Shown piece after piece: positions 46,400 to 57,489 of a stretch of DNA of 64,000 nt (the stretch's first letter is position 1; the number at the start of each line of letters is the position of its first letter). The notes below the pieces were generated by a model. That model saw only the letters and a program-made list of their open reading frames with translations, was not told the DNA's origin and did no database searches. Both the position numbers and the translations under genes were made by a program. The stretch lies in assembly GCA_903847195.1 (NCBI GenBank), contig CAINCZ010000142.1:38739-102738 (forward strand). The letters are read 5' to 3'. This DNA comes from an uncultured Acidobacteriota bacterium (lineage in GTDB: Bacteria; Acidobacteriota; Terriglobia; Terriglobales; CAINCZ01).

Positions 46400-48448
46400 G
46401 TGGTGGATTCAATGATGCTCAGGAATGCAACATCGCCGGAGCCGCCGCCCGTCTCTGCCTCGCAGGTGAGCACCGTCCAGGACGGGTTGCGCCGGCTCGA
46501 GCGGGTGGACTGGTCGCTGCTGGTCACAGCCATCATTCTGATGCTGCTGCTGGCCTTCGGCCTGCATTCCTACACCCTTGTCCCTGCCCCGTCGCGCTCC
46601 GTTGAGACGCTTCATCACATCAGCTTCGGCCTCATCGGTCTGGTCCTGGTGTTTGCGCTGTTTGCCGTCCACAAACACATCCTGGTCAACCGGCTGCGCC
46701 ATCAGCTCGCCTCGCAGATGAATCTGGCCGCCGCGCTGCAGAGCCGCGCCGAGGTCTTTCACAAGCTCGCCATCCTCGATCCGCTCACCGGTCTTTACAA
46801 CCGCCGCTTCGTCATGCAGCAACTGCCGGTCGAGATGGCCCGCTCCGAGCGCTGCGGTTACCGGCTGACGGCTCTTATGATGGACTTGAACGGCCTGAAG
46901 GCGATCAACGACCAGCATTCGCATCTGGCCGGCGATCTGGCATTGCGTGAATTCGCCACCGCCATCCGCAAGGCAATCCGCAGCTCCGACGTGGCGGTCC
47001 GTCTGGGCGGCGACGAGTTCCTTGTCATTCTGCCGGACTGCGACGCCGGAGCGGTTGAGCGCATCCTGGCCCGCCTGACCGATCTCTCGTTCACCTTCCG
47101 CGGAACCCGCGTTCCCATCACCTATGCCGCTGGATGGGCCGAATACACCGAGCAGGATAGCCCGGAAGAGTTGCTGGCCCGCGCCGACCAGAAGCTTTAC
47201 CAGGACAAGCAGACCGGTTCGGCCGTCAAGCGCGCCCGCGCCGCCAACGACGACCTGCGCGAAGCCGAAAAGATGGAGCTGATGGGCCGCTTCACCGGCA
47301 CCGTGGCGCACGAATTCAACAACCTGCTGACGACCATCAAGGGATACTCCGAGCTGCTCATGCAGCGCGCCGGGCAATCGGCCGGGCCTTCCGCCGCGCT
47401 CGAGCACATTCACCGCGCGGCCGAACGCGCCGGTAAGCTGACCGGGCAGTTGCTCGCCTTCAGCCGACGCCAAGGGCTCGATCCCCGCCCGCTCAACCTT
47501 CCCTACGTGCTATCTGCCATGGACATGCTCTTGCAGCGCCTGGTCGGCGAGCGCATTCAGCTCACCATCTCCGCCGAGTCCGGCGTGCACAACATCATCG
47601 GCGACGAAGGCCAGATGCAGCAGGTCATTATGTACCTGCTCTTCAACGCCCGCTCTGCCATCGCCCGGCAGGGAAGCATCGGCATCGAAATCAGCGACTA
47701 CTCCATGGACTCCGGCTTCGTCGCCGCCAACCCCGGTTCCCGGGTCGGCCATTACGTGCGCGTCACCGTGCGCGACAGCGGCAAGCGCCGCAACGAGTCG
47801 GCCTGCCGCCACCTGTTCGAGCCGTGGAGTTGCGCAGCCGCGCAGGACCGTCCGCGCCTCGGACTGGCAACGGTGTACGGCGTGCTCAAGCAGATGGGCG
47901 GCTACATCCTGATTGAGAGCCAGGAAGGCGATGGCAACCGCGTCACCATCTTCCTGCCATGGGCTGAAGCAGCCGCCGACGCAGTCGCCGCTGCCCCCGA
48001 ACCGGTGCCGGTTGCCGTGGCCAATGTTGAAGGCCGCCGCGTGCTGGTGGTGGAGAATTTCGATGGGCTGCGCGAGTTCATGCGCGACTGCCTGCAGGAG
48101 TCGGGCTACCCCGTGCTGGAGGCGGCCAATGGCGAGCAGGCCATCCAGATGGTGGCCGACAGCGAACAACCGCTGCACGTTCTGATTTGTGATGTGGTGC
48201 TGCCCGGAATGAGTGGGCTCGAGCTGGCCGATTGCATTACCGCGCAGAGCCGGAACATACAGGTTCTCTACATTGCCGGATACAGCGAAGACGCCAACCT
48301 TTACCGCGAGTGGTTGCACGGCTCCGGGCATTTCCTGGCCGCGCCCTTCAGCACCGATGATCTGCGCCGCGAGTTGGCGCAGATGGAGCGGGAGAGCCTC
48401 AAGGCCGCGATTCCAGCGCGTCCGCAGCATTTCGCCGCCACCCTTTAG
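46400..48448 (+). CDS. GGDEF - histidine kinase - receiver hybrid membrane protein
   Basis: 682 residues from a GTG at 46400; ATGs at 46412/46415 are alternatives. Two transmembrane helices at about 40-60 and 74-92. Diguanylate cyclase domain (about 120-280) with an intact GGDEF (203-207) and an RxxD inhibitory site (194-197). Then a HisKA with phospho-acceptor His304 (GTVAHEFNNLLTTIKGYSELL), and an HATPase with the N box (MYLLFNARSAI) but a degenerate G1 box (RDSGKRRN, lacking DxGxG). Last, a receiver domain with Asp598 (CDVVLPGMSG) whose conserved lysine is replaced (AAPFS). Combined c-di-GMP synthesis and phosphorelay in one protein; the ligand is unknown. Confidence 0.87.
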   Translation: MVDSMMLRNATSPEPPPVSASQVSTVQDGLRRLERVDWSLLVTAIILMLLLAFGLHSYTLVPAPSRSVETLHHISFGLIGLVLVFALFAVHKHILVNRLRHQLASQMNLAAALQSRAEVFHKLAILDPLTGLYNRRFVMQQLPVEMARSERCGYRLTALMMDLNGLKAINDQHSHLAGDLALREFATAIRKAIRSSDVAVRLGGDEFLVILPDCDAGAVERILARLTDLSFTFRGTRVPITYAAGWAEYTEQDSPEELLARADQKLYQDKQTGSAVKRARAANDDLREAEKMELMGRFTGTVAHEFNNLLTTIKGYSELLMQRAGQSAGPSAALEHIHRAAERAGKLTGQLLAFSRRQGLDPRPLNLPYVLSAMDMLLQRLVGERIQLTISAESGVHNIIGDEGQMQQVIMYLLFNARSAIARQGSIGIEISDYSMDSGFVAANPGSRVGHYVRVTVRDSGKRRNESACRHLFEPWSCAAAQDRPRLGLATVYGVLKQMGGYILIESQEGDGNRVTIFLPWAEAAADAVAAAPEPVPVAVANVEGRRVLVVENFDGLREFMRDCLQESGYPVLEAANGEQAIQMVADSEQPLHVLICDVVLPGMSGLELADCITAQSRNIQVLYIAGYSEDANLYREWLHGSGHFLAAPFSTDDLRRELAQMERESLKAAIPARPQHFAATL

Positions 48449-48478
48449 CCGCGGCGCGCGGCGCCGCCGGCCCCTGCC

Positions 48479-49144
48479 CTACTGATTCACCGGTATCTTG
48501 ATGATCTTCTTCTGGATGGCGTAGGTCACCAGCTGCGCTTTGTTGTGGATGTCGAGCTTGCGCATCAGGTTGAACTTGTGCGCCTCCACCGTCTTCACGC
48601 TCAGCGCCAGCAGCACGGCGATTTCCTTCACCGAGTTGCCCTCGGCCAGCAGCTTCAGGATCTCTCTCTCCCGTGGCGTCAGCGTCGAGATGCGCGGGCG
48701 CATCTTCGCATCGTGCACGCGCGAGCGGAAGTCCTCCACCAGCTTCGACAGCACCTGCGAGCTCAGGTACTTGCCGCCCTTGTACACGTCGCGCACCGCG
48801 GTGACCAGCTGCGCCGCGGGCGTGTCCTTAAGGACGTAGCCCGCCGCTCCTACTTCCAGGCACTGCACCAGGTAGTCCTCGTCCTCATACATCGTCAGGA
48901 ACAGCACCTTCGTCTCGGGACGGTTCTTACGGATGTGGCGTGCTGCCTCGAAGGATGACAAGCCCGGCATGCCAATGTCCATCAGCACCACGTCAGGACG
49001 CAGCTCGCGGGCTTTTTCCACGGCATCGCCCGCGTCCGGGGAATCACCCACCACTTCGAAATCGGATTCGCTCTCCAGCAGGCGGCGCACTCCCTGGCGG
49101 AACAACGTGTGGTCATCCACTAACAGGCACTTGATCTTCGGCAT
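48479..49144 (-). CDS. NarL/FixJ-family response regulator
   Basis: 221 residues. Receiver domain with the acidic pair in LLVDDHTLFRQG, phospho-acceptor Asp56 (VVLMDIGMPG), and the conserved Thr/Lys (FLTMYEDED, YVLKDTPA). The C-terminal LuxR-type helix-turn-helix is LTPREREILKLLAEGNSVKEIAVLLALSVKTVEAHKFNLMRKL. It follows its probable sensor kinase by 142 bases on the same strand. Target genes are unknown. Confidence 0.92.
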   Translation of the reverse strand: MPKIKCLLVDDHTLFRQGVRRLLESESDFEVVGDSPDAGDAVEKARELRPDVVLMDIGMPGLSSFEAARHIRKNRPETKVLFLTMYEDEDYLVQCLEVGAAGYVLKDTPAAQLVTAVRDVYKGGKYLSSQVLSKLVEDFRSRVHDAKMRPRISTLTPREREILKLLAEGNSVKEIAVLLALSVKTVEAHKFNLMRKLDIHNKAQLVTYAIQKKIIKIPVNQ

Positions 49145-49286
49145 ATCTACACCTTCCAGGCTAGTTGGCCTTGTTTCGCAGGGCGGAACCGCGTGCGCCC
49201 CGCCCTATCCGCTCTTGTCGCGGGCCGCCGCTCGAGCGGCGGGCCGGCAGCCCCCGGCAGCTTTCCTGCGCTGCCTCGATCCGCGT

Positions 49287-50918
49287 TTAATTCGGGCGGT
49301 ACGCACCGCCAGTTGAGGCCGGACGCTCGGGCCGCGCGATGAGCGTCTCCAGTCCACTGCGCACCGCCGGCACCATGATCTCCAGGCGCGTGCCCTTGCC
49401 CTTCGCCGAGCGGATACTCACCGTCCCGCCCAGCATCGAAATCCGCTCTTTCATCCCTTGCAGCCCAAAACTCTGACGCCCGCCGCCGTCGTTCTGACGG
49501 CTGATGCCCACGCCGTCGTCTTCCACGCTCAGATGCACAAAGTTCGCATCGCGCGACATCCGGATCTCCACCGCCTTCGCCTGTGCGTGCTTGGCCACGT
49601 TGTGCAGCGCCTCCTGCACCACGCGGTACATAGCGCTCTCCACGTCGCTATCGAGCCGCCCGAAGTCGCCGTCGATGGCAACGCGTGCCCTGATGTTCGT
49701 CGCCTTCGTTAGGTCCTTGGCTTCCTTGCGGATGGCCGAGACCAGCCCCAACTCCTCGAGCACCAGCGGCGAAAGGCGCCCCATGATCCGCCGCAGTCCG
49801 ACCACCGCCCGGTCCACCACGTCCAGCACTTCCTGCACCTTTTCGCGCCCGCCGGCGTTCTTGGTGGCGCCTTCCAGCATGCCGAGATACAACCGGATCA
49901 CCATCAGCGCCTGCCCGGTTTCGTCGTGCAGTTCGCGGCTGATGTGCTTGCGCTCCTGCTCCTGCACCCGCAGCAGGTGCGCCGAAAGCTCGACAATCCG
50001 GATCTCCCGTTCGCGCAGCGCATCGGTGATGCGCGCGCGCTCGATCGCCAGCGCCGAGCGGTCGGCAATCGCCCGCAGCAGCTCGCGCTCAGTGGGCAGC
50101 CATTCATAGCGCTGGCGGAAGCCGATCAGCAACACGCCGGTCACCTGGTCCCCGATCTTCAGCGGCACGCCCCACAGGGCGCGCGCATGCTGCCGCAGCA
50201 CCGGGTTCAGCGCTCCATTGGAGTGCGTCAGGTCGGGCAGCATCCCCGGCTCCCCGCTGGCAAAAATCTTGCCCGAGAAACCCTGCCCCGGGCGGATTGC
50301 CAGGTCGCAATCCATCGGCTCTTCAAAACCAACCGCCGCCCGGACATGCAGCGTATTCGTCTCGGCGTCGCGCATCAGCAGGACCCCGACGGCCGCATTG
50401 AACGTCTCGGTTGTGATCTGCAGCACCCTCCGCAGCAGTCCGTCCAGCGTCGTCGCAGCCAGTTCGCAGTCCAGCACCGCCACCATCGCCGCCGACTCTT
50501 TCTTTTGGGTATCGAAGTACGCGCCCGACAGGGCCACGAAGATGGCCGATGACAACATGTCCAGCGTCGCCCGCCCCTCACTGCGCTGCTCCTCCGGCAG
50601 GGTGGCCAGGGTCGGTTCAGCGGCCTGCTGCCATAAGTCCAGCGAACGGGCGATCGCACGAGTGTCTAACTGCAGCTTCGCCAGCCGCGTACCGTAGTAA
50701 GTCAGGTTCTCGAACAGATCCTCGTACCGCCCGTTACGGCAGAAGCGCAGGGCGCAGCCGATGCCGACGCGCTCCAGCACGCCCAGCACGACAGCGTCGA
50801 AAGCGAACTCGGCACCCATAAGGCGGCGCCATCTTTCATCGATTTCGTCCAGCCGCGCACCAAGACGATTGGCGACCTCCGTACTGGCCCGGCGAGAACT
50901 TGACTTCATAGGCAACAT
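49287..50918 (-). CDS. GAF-domain sensor histidine kinase (NarX/DesK-like)
   Basis: 543 residues, no membrane helix. The N-terminal 25-145 region is all-helical and resembles RsbR-N/globin-coupled sensor domains. A GAF domain follows (about 155-298). HisKA_3 has the phospho-acceptor His331 in QERKHISRELHDETGQALMVI, and the HATPase domain contains EALHNVAKHAQA, VEDDGVGI and GLQGMKERISMLGGTVSI. AAAGG lies 11 bases before the ATG. It pairs with the NarL-type regulator just downstream and diverges from aroC. Confidence 0.9.
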   Translation of the reverse strand: MLPMKSSSRRASTEVANRLGARLDEIDERWRRLMGAEFAFDAVVLGVLERVGIGCALRFCRNGRYEDLFENLTYYGTRLAKLQLDTRAIARSLDLWQQAAEPTLATLPEEQRSEGRATLDMLSSAIFVALSGAYFDTQKKESAAMVAVLDCELAATTLDGLLRRVLQITTETFNAAVGVLLMRDAETNTLHVRAAVGFEEPMDCDLAIRPGQGFSGKIFASGEPGMLPDLTHSNGALNPVLRQHARALWGVPLKIGDQVTGVLLIGFRQRYEWLPTERELLRAIADRSALAIERARITDALREREIRIVELSAHLLRVQEQERKHISRELHDETGQALMVIRLYLGMLEGATKNAGGREKVQEVLDVVDRAVVGLRRIMGRLSPLVLEELGLVSAIRKEAKDLTKATNIRARVAIDGDFGRLDSDVESAMYRVVQEALHNVAKHAQAKAVEIRMSRDANFVHLSVEDDGVGISRQNDGGGRQSFGLQGMKERISMLGGTVSIRSAKGKGTRLEIMVPAVRSGLETLIARPERPASTGGAYRPN

Positions 50919-51204
50919 CGGGTGAAGACCTTTGTACTCTCTTGCGATTTACTCTCGTTTGCGTGTTTACCGAACCGTAATCTGCTTCGATCGCAGCAAT
51001 CAGACAATCAGCGCAAACCAACCCAGAAACCGAGAAGAACACAATCGAACTGTTTATTTACCATCTAATGCCACAGATGATAACCTTCTAATTATCCTGC
51101 GTAGCACTCTTGCAGTACGGCGATGGATACCTCCGGGCGATGACGCTGGTGATAGGGCTCGATGCTTCGCCCCGCCGTCGGCCATCGGATACAATGGATC
51201 GTTT

Positions 51205-52389
51205 ATGTTTCGCTTTTCAACAGCTGGGGAATCGCACGGAGAAGCGCTGGTAGCGCAGGTTTCCGGTATGCCTGCGGGCGTGCCGGTCGATATGGCATTG
51301 GTAGACCGCGAGTTGTGGCGGCGCCAGCAGGGCTTCGGCCGCGGCGGACGGCAGAAGATTGAAACCGACCGGGCCCATGTGCTGAGCGGCGTGCGGCACG
51401 GCAAGACCATCGGTTCGCCGATTGCCATGCTGGTGGTCAACCGCGACTGGAACAACTGGCAGGAGTCACTGCCCATCGGCGCCGGCGATCCCGCCCGCCA
51501 CAAGCCGGTGCGCTCGCCGCGCCCTGGCCATGCCGACCTCGCGGGCGCGCTCAAGTTCGATTTTCCCGAGGCACGGTACGTGCTCGAACGCTCTTCGGCG
51601 CGCGAAACCGCGGCGCGTGTAGCCGCCGGCGCGTTCGCCAAGCTGTTGCTGCGCACGCTCGGTATCGAAGTCTTAAGCCACGTGATTGTTGTAGGCAGAA
51701 CTCGCCTCACTCAACCGGTCGAATGGGAACAGTTGCAGGCGCTGTGCGCCCGCGACGAGGTGGTCCTGAACTGCGCCGACCCCGAAAGCGAGCAACGCAT
51801 GCGTCAAGAGGTAGATGCTGTGCTCCGCACGGGTGATTCAGTAGGTGGAGTCTTCGAGGTGGTGGCGCACCGCGTGCCTCCCGGTCTGGGAACGGTCGCC
51901 AACTGGGACGAGCGGCTCGACGCCAGGCTTTCGGCTGCGGTCATGTCGATTCAAGCAGTTAAGGCCGTCGAAATCGGCGAAGGCGTCGCCGCCGCCTACC
52001 TGCCCGGCTCCGCGGTGCACGACCCCATCGGCTGGGCTGGCCGTGAGACCCCCGAAAGCCGCTTTACCGGCTTTACCCGGCCCAGCAACCGGGCTGGCGG
52101 ACTAGAAGGCGGCATCACCAACGGCGAGGATCTTGTCGTCCGGGGCTATTTGAAGCCCATCGCCACCCTGCGCCGTCCGCTCGAGTCGGTCGATTTCCAG
52201 AGCCGCGAGAAGGTGGCGGCGGCCTACGAACGCTCCGACGTTTGCGTGGTCCCGGCGGCGGGCGTGGTGGGTGAGGCCATGGTGTCGCTGGTGCTCGCCG
52301 CAGCCGTGCTCGAGAAGTTCGGCGGCGACAGCCTGACCGAGCTTTTACGGAATTTTCACGGATACTCGGAGCAGCTGCGAAACTATTAG
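51205..52389 (+). CDS. aroC: Chorismate synthase
   Basis: Last shikimate-pathway step: 5-enolpyruvylshikimate-3-phosphate to chorismate with reduced FMN. 394 residues from the ATG at 51205 (MFRFSTAGESHGEALVAQVSGMPAG), the conserved family N-terminus; an upstream frame adds unrelated sequence. Other signatures: RRQQGFGRGGRQKIETD, RPGHADLAGALKFDFPEARYVLERSSARETAARVAAG, and the C-terminal NRAGGLEGGITNGEDLVV. A TACAAT -10-like box is close upstream. Chorismate does not feed menaquinone through MenF here, as the futalosine route is used, though that route also starts from chorismate. Confidence 0.96.
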   Translation: MFRFSTAGESHGEALVAQVSGMPAGVPVDMALVDRELWRRQQGFGRGGRQKIETDRAHVLSGVRHGKTIGSPIAMLVVNRDWNNWQESLPIGAGDPARHKPVRSPRPGHADLAGALKFDFPEARYVLERSSARETAARVAAGAFAKLLLRTLGIEVLSHVIVVGRTRLTQPVEWEQLQALCARDEVVLNCADPESEQRMRQEVDAVLRTGDSVGGVFEVVAHRVPPGLGTVANWDERLDARLSAAVMSIQAVKAVEIGEGVAAAYLPGSAVHDPIGWAGRETPESRFTGFTRPSNRAGGLEGGITNGEDLVVRGYLKPIATLRRPLESVDFQSREKVAAAYERSDVCVVPAAGVVGEAMVSLVLAAAVLEKFGGDSLTELLRNFHGYSEQLRNY

Positions 52390-52459
52390 CGTATTGCGCC
52401 ATCTGTTATAAGCAGAAGTCCCGGCCTGAGCCGGGCGGAAACGGCAGTCTGATTCGCCC

Positions 52460-52969
52460 ATGATTTATCCCATTGTGTTGTACGGTGACCCGATTCTGGA
52501 TCGGCCCACGGAACCTGTTACGGCCTTCGACGACGACCTCAGAAAACTCGTCGACGATATGTTTGAGTCCATGTACCACGCCAAAGGCGTTGGCCTGGCG
52601 GCCAACCAGATTGGCTTCGCCAAGCGTCTGGCCGTCATCGACGTCAGCTTCAAGGAAGACCCGGCCAAGATGATCGTGCTGGCCAACCCGCAGATCATTT
52701 CAAAGGAAGGCAGGTCCCGGATGGAAGAGGGCTGCCTCTCGCTGCCCGACATTCGCGAGGACGTGACCCGCGCCAAGACGGTTACCGTCCGCGCTCAGGA
52801 CGCCTACGGCAAGACGTTCGAGATCACCGGCGACGACCTGCTGGGGCGCGCCCTGCAGCACGAGGTCGATCACCTGGACGGAAAGCTCTTCATCAACCAC
52901 GTCAGCGCCCTCAAGCGTGACCTCATCAAGCGCAAGATCCGCAAACTGATGCGCGACGGCCAGTGGTAA
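52460..52969 (+). CDS. def: Peptide deformylase
   Basis: Removes formyl groups from N-terminal formylmethionine on nascent proteins. 169 residues. Three motifs: GVGLAANQIG, EGCLSLP (metal ligand Cys92) and QHEVDHLDG (His134 and His138 ligands, Glu135 catalytic). Followed by fmt after 20 bases, the classical def-fmt pair. Confidence 0.96.
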   Translation: MIYPIVLYGDPILDRPTEPVTAFDDDLRKLVDDMFESMYHAKGVGLAANQIGFAKRLAVIDVSFKEDPAKMIVLANPQIISKEGRSRMEEGCLSLPDIREDVTRAKTVTVRAQDAYGKTFEITGDDLLGRALQHEVDHLDGKLFINHVSALKRDLIKRKIRKLMRDGQW

Positions 52970-52989
52970 GCCCCGGCGGTGGCACACCG

Positions 52990-53928
52990 ATGAACATCGT
53001 ATTTTGCGGAACTCCGGCGTTTGCTGTGCCCGCCCTGCGGGCTCTGGTCGAGGCCGGTGATTTCTCCGTGCGGCTCGTCGTCTGCCAGCCCGACCGCCCC
53101 AGCGGTCGCGGCATGGAGTTGACCGCCCCGCCCGTCAAGCAGCTCGCCTTGGAGCACGGCATAGCCGTCGCCCAGCCGGAGAAGATCAAGAACAACGAGG
53201 AATTCCGCAGCCAGATCGAGGCCGCCCGGCCCGACGCCATCGTGGTCGTCGCCTACGGCCGCATCATCCCCCCGTGGATGCTCGCGCTTCCGCCGCTCGG
53301 CAACATTAACCTGCACGCCTCGCTGCTGCCGAAATACCGCGGAGCCGCCCCCGTGCAGTGGGCCATCGCACGCGGCGAATCCGTCACCGGCAACACCACC
53401 ATGCGCCTGGACGAAGGGCTCGACACCGGCGACATCCTGCTAACCCAGCAGCTTGCCATCCACGACGACGACACCGCCGAGACCCTGCTCGAACGTCTTT
53501 CCGCAGCCGGCGCGCCGCTGCTGCTCGAGACGTTGCGCGGGCTGCAGGCCGGCACCATCACGCCCACCCCGCAGGACCACCAGGCCGCCACCCTCGCCCC
53601 GCCGCTCAAGAAAGACGACGGGCTCATCGATTTCAATCTCCGGGCGACTACGATCGTCCACCGCATGCGCGGCTTCACGCCATGGCCCGGCGCCTACACG
53701 GTCCTTCGCGGAAAAACTGTGAATCTGTGCAAGTTGCGTTCCGCGCCCGAGCTGAGGCAGCCTCCGGCTCTGGGGCAGTTGCACGCGGAGGGCGCGCGGC
53801 TTTATGTAGGCTGCGGCGAAAACACGACGCTTGAAATCCTCGAACTTCAGCCCCAGGGCAAGCGCCGCCTCCCGGCCCGCGACTTCCTCAACGGCTACCG
53901 CCCGCAAGAGGGCGAACGGCTGGGCTGA
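52990..53928 (+). CDS. fmt: Methionyl-tRNA formyltransferase
   Basis: Formylates Met-tRNAi with 10-formyl-THF. 312 residues from the ATG at 52990 (MNIVFCGTPAFAVPALRALVEAG). The catalytic core has NINLHASLLPKYRGAAPVQWAIARGE (Asn-His pair), and MRLDEGLDTGDILL supplies the catalytic aspartate. The C-terminal OB-like tRNA-binding domain runs from about 205 (RMRGFTPWPGAYTVL). Co-transcribed with def. Confidence 0.96.
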   Translation: MNIVFCGTPAFAVPALRALVEAGDFSVRLVVCQPDRPSGRGMELTAPPVKQLALEHGIAVAQPEKIKNNEEFRSQIEAARPDAIVVVAYGRIIPPWMLALPPLGNINLHASLLPKYRGAAPVQWAIARGESVTGNTTMRLDEGLDTGDILLTQQLAIHDDDTAETLLERLSAAGAPLLLETLRGLQAGTITPTPQDHQAATLAPPLKKDDGLIDFNLRATTIVHRMRGFTPWPGAYTVLRGKTVNLCKLRSAPELRQPPALGQLHAEGARLYVGCGENTTLEILELQPQGKRRLPARDFLNGYRPQEGERLG

Positions 53929-53964
53929 GCGGCGACGTTTCCTCCCTTTGTCTTTTCCTGTCGG

Positions 53965-54009
53965 GTGCCCCAGGTTCCGCGCCGCGCTTTTCGGCGCTAA
54001 CCTGGGACG
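53965..54009 (+). repeat. REP-like hairpin, family C-related (copy 3)
   Basis: CCCAGGTT-CCGCGCC / GGCGCT-AACCTGGG with a GCGCTTTTC loop, headed by GGGTGC. The arrangement matches the copies at 32097 and 44276, but the stem sequence differs. It lies between fmt and rsmB and is followed 50 bases later by element D. Confidence 0.7.
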
Positions 54010-54055
54010 AATCCCCAGTTGGGGTTCCACCCACGCTCGCACCCCAGTTCCCCTT

Positions 54056-54085
54056 GTCATTCCGAGCGCAGCGAGGAATCTGCTG
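54056..54085 (+). repeat. Dispersed element D (copy 2)
   Basis: Identical over 30 bases to 32163-32192. As at 32097, a family C hairpin lies a short distance upstream, so the two elements keep the same order and strand at both sites. Confidence 0.85.
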
Positions 54086-54154
54086 CGCCCCCTCCTCCAA
54101 TTACCCGATTCCCCGATTGCTCAATTACCTAATTCCACAGCGTACAATCCCATC

Positions 54155-55513
54155 ATGCCCGTTTCTCCCGCACGCCTGAAGGCCTTCGAGATCCTGCTCC
54201 GCATTGAGCGGCAGGCGGCTTATTCTTCTGAACTTCTCAACTCCGACGCCGTCGCCGATCTGTCTCCGGCCGACCGCTCGCTCGCCATGGAACTCGTCAT
54301 GGGAGTGCTCCGCTGGCGCTCGCGGCTGGACGCCACCGTGGCCAAGTACTCATTTACTCCCTTTCGCAAGCTCGACCTCGAAGTGCTGACTTCGCTGCGC
54401 CTCGGGGTCTACCAGCTCGAGTTCTTGGAACGCGTCCCGGCCCGTGCGGCCATCAACGAAAGCGTCGAACTGGTCAAGCACGCCCGCAAAGCTTCGGCCG
54501 TGCCACTCACCAACGCCGTGCTGCGCAAGATTCCCAAGACGGCCAACGCCGACCGCGCCGCTCGTCATGCCGCCAGCTTTGCCGCCGATCCGACCTCCAG
54601 TGCTCCAACGGCCACCGATGCCCCGGCCCAGCTCGCCGCCGCCTTCGCGCATCCCCTCTGGCTGGTCGAGCGCTGGGTAAAGAATTACGGTGCGGCGGCG
54701 GCCGAAGCCATCTGCCGCTCCGGCCAGACCGTGCCCACCACGACCCTGCGGCTGGCTCCCGGTGCCGACGAAGTCTCATGGCTCGACCTTGACGTCGAGT
54801 TTGCACCCGGCCTACTCCTGCGCTCGGCCCGCCGCCTCGTCTGCGGCCACCCAAACGTAGCCGCGTTGGCCATCCAGGACGAAGCCTCGCAGCTGGTCGC
54901 CGCCCTCATTGGCAACGGGCAGCGCATCCTCGATTGCTGCGCCGCTCCCGGTGGCAAGACCGCCGCCATCGCCGAGCGCAACCCGTCAGCCGAAATCACC
55001 GCCATCGACCTGCATCCGCACCGCGTGCGCCTCATGCAGCAGTTGCTGCCTGCCCCCAACGTGCGGCTGCTTGCGGCCGACGCCAGCGCCCTGCCGCTCG
55101 ATCGGGGCTATGACCGCGTGCTGGCCGACGTACCCTGCTCGGGCACCGGCACCTTTGCCCGCAATCCGGAAATCAAGTGGCGTCTTAAGCCCGCCGACCT
55201 CGTCGACCTGGCCGCGCGCCAGCAGGCCATCCTGACCGGCGCGCTCGCGCAGTTGGCCCCCGGCGGCCGTCTCGTCTATTCCACCTGCTCGCTCGAACCC
55301 GAAGAAAACGAAGGCGTCGTCGAGGCCGCGCTGCGCGATGTCGAGGGCGTCTCCGTGGTCGATATCCAGCAGGAGCTGGCCCGCCTGCGCGACTCCGGCG
55401 AACTCGTCTGGACCGACCTCGCCGCGCTGACCCGCGGCCCCTACCTGCGCACCCTGCCCGGCCTGCATCCCTGTGATGGGTTCTTCGCCGCCGTCCTGGA
55501 ACGCCGGGGCTGA
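54155..55513 (+). CDS. rsmB: 16S rRNA (cytosine-967-C5)-methyltransferase
   Basis: 452 residues from the ATG at 54155; the longer frame reads through repeats. N-terminal NusB-like RNA-binding domain (about 1-130: [40 protein letters not shown]). C-terminal SAM domain: motif I ILDCCAAPGGKTAAIAE, catalytic region VLADVPCSGTGTFARNPEIKW and the nucleophile cysteine in VYSTCSLEPEENE. In many genomes it follows def-fmt, as here. Confidence 0.94.
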   Translation: MPVSPARLKAFEILLRIERQAAYSSELLNSDAVADLSPADRSLAMELVMGVLRWRSRLDATVAKYSFTPFRKLDLEVLTSLRLGVYQLEFLERVPARAAINESVELVKHARKASAVPLTNAVLRKIPKTANADRAARHAASFAADPTSSAPTATDAPAQLAAAFAHPLWLVERWVKNYGAAAAEAICRSGQTVPTTTLRLAPGADEVSWLDLDVEFAPGLLLRSARRLVCGHPNVAALAIQDEASQLVAALIGNGQRILDCCAAPGGKTAAIAERNPSAEITAIDLHPHRVRLMQQLLPAPNVRLLAADASALPLDRGYDRVLADVPCSGTGTFARNPEIKWRLKPADLVDLAARQQAILTGALAQLAPGGRLVYSTCSLEPEENEGVVEAALRDVEGVSVVDIQQELARLRDSGELVWTDLAALTRGPYLRTLPGLHPCDGFFAAVLERRG

Positions 55514-55630
55514 ACCAAACAACCCAATTACCCCGCCCCGCCACCGGTGCGACAATCATGCGGACTACGTCCTGCCCCACCCGGCGCATCGTAATCGCCG
55601 AGTGGAAACGGCAGGTCCCAAGGTGACGTT

Positions 55631-57442
<1,812 letters not shown>

Positions 57443-57489
57443 AGCGGCGCGGAATCTAATGCATTGATCCGCTGTCCGGCTCGCTTGCT

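Noticed and set aside
53831..54154. N-terminal extension of rsmB
   Set aside because: The extension overlaps fmt and translates the hairpin and the GTCATTCCGAGCG element; the NusB-like domain starts cleanly at the ATG at 54155.
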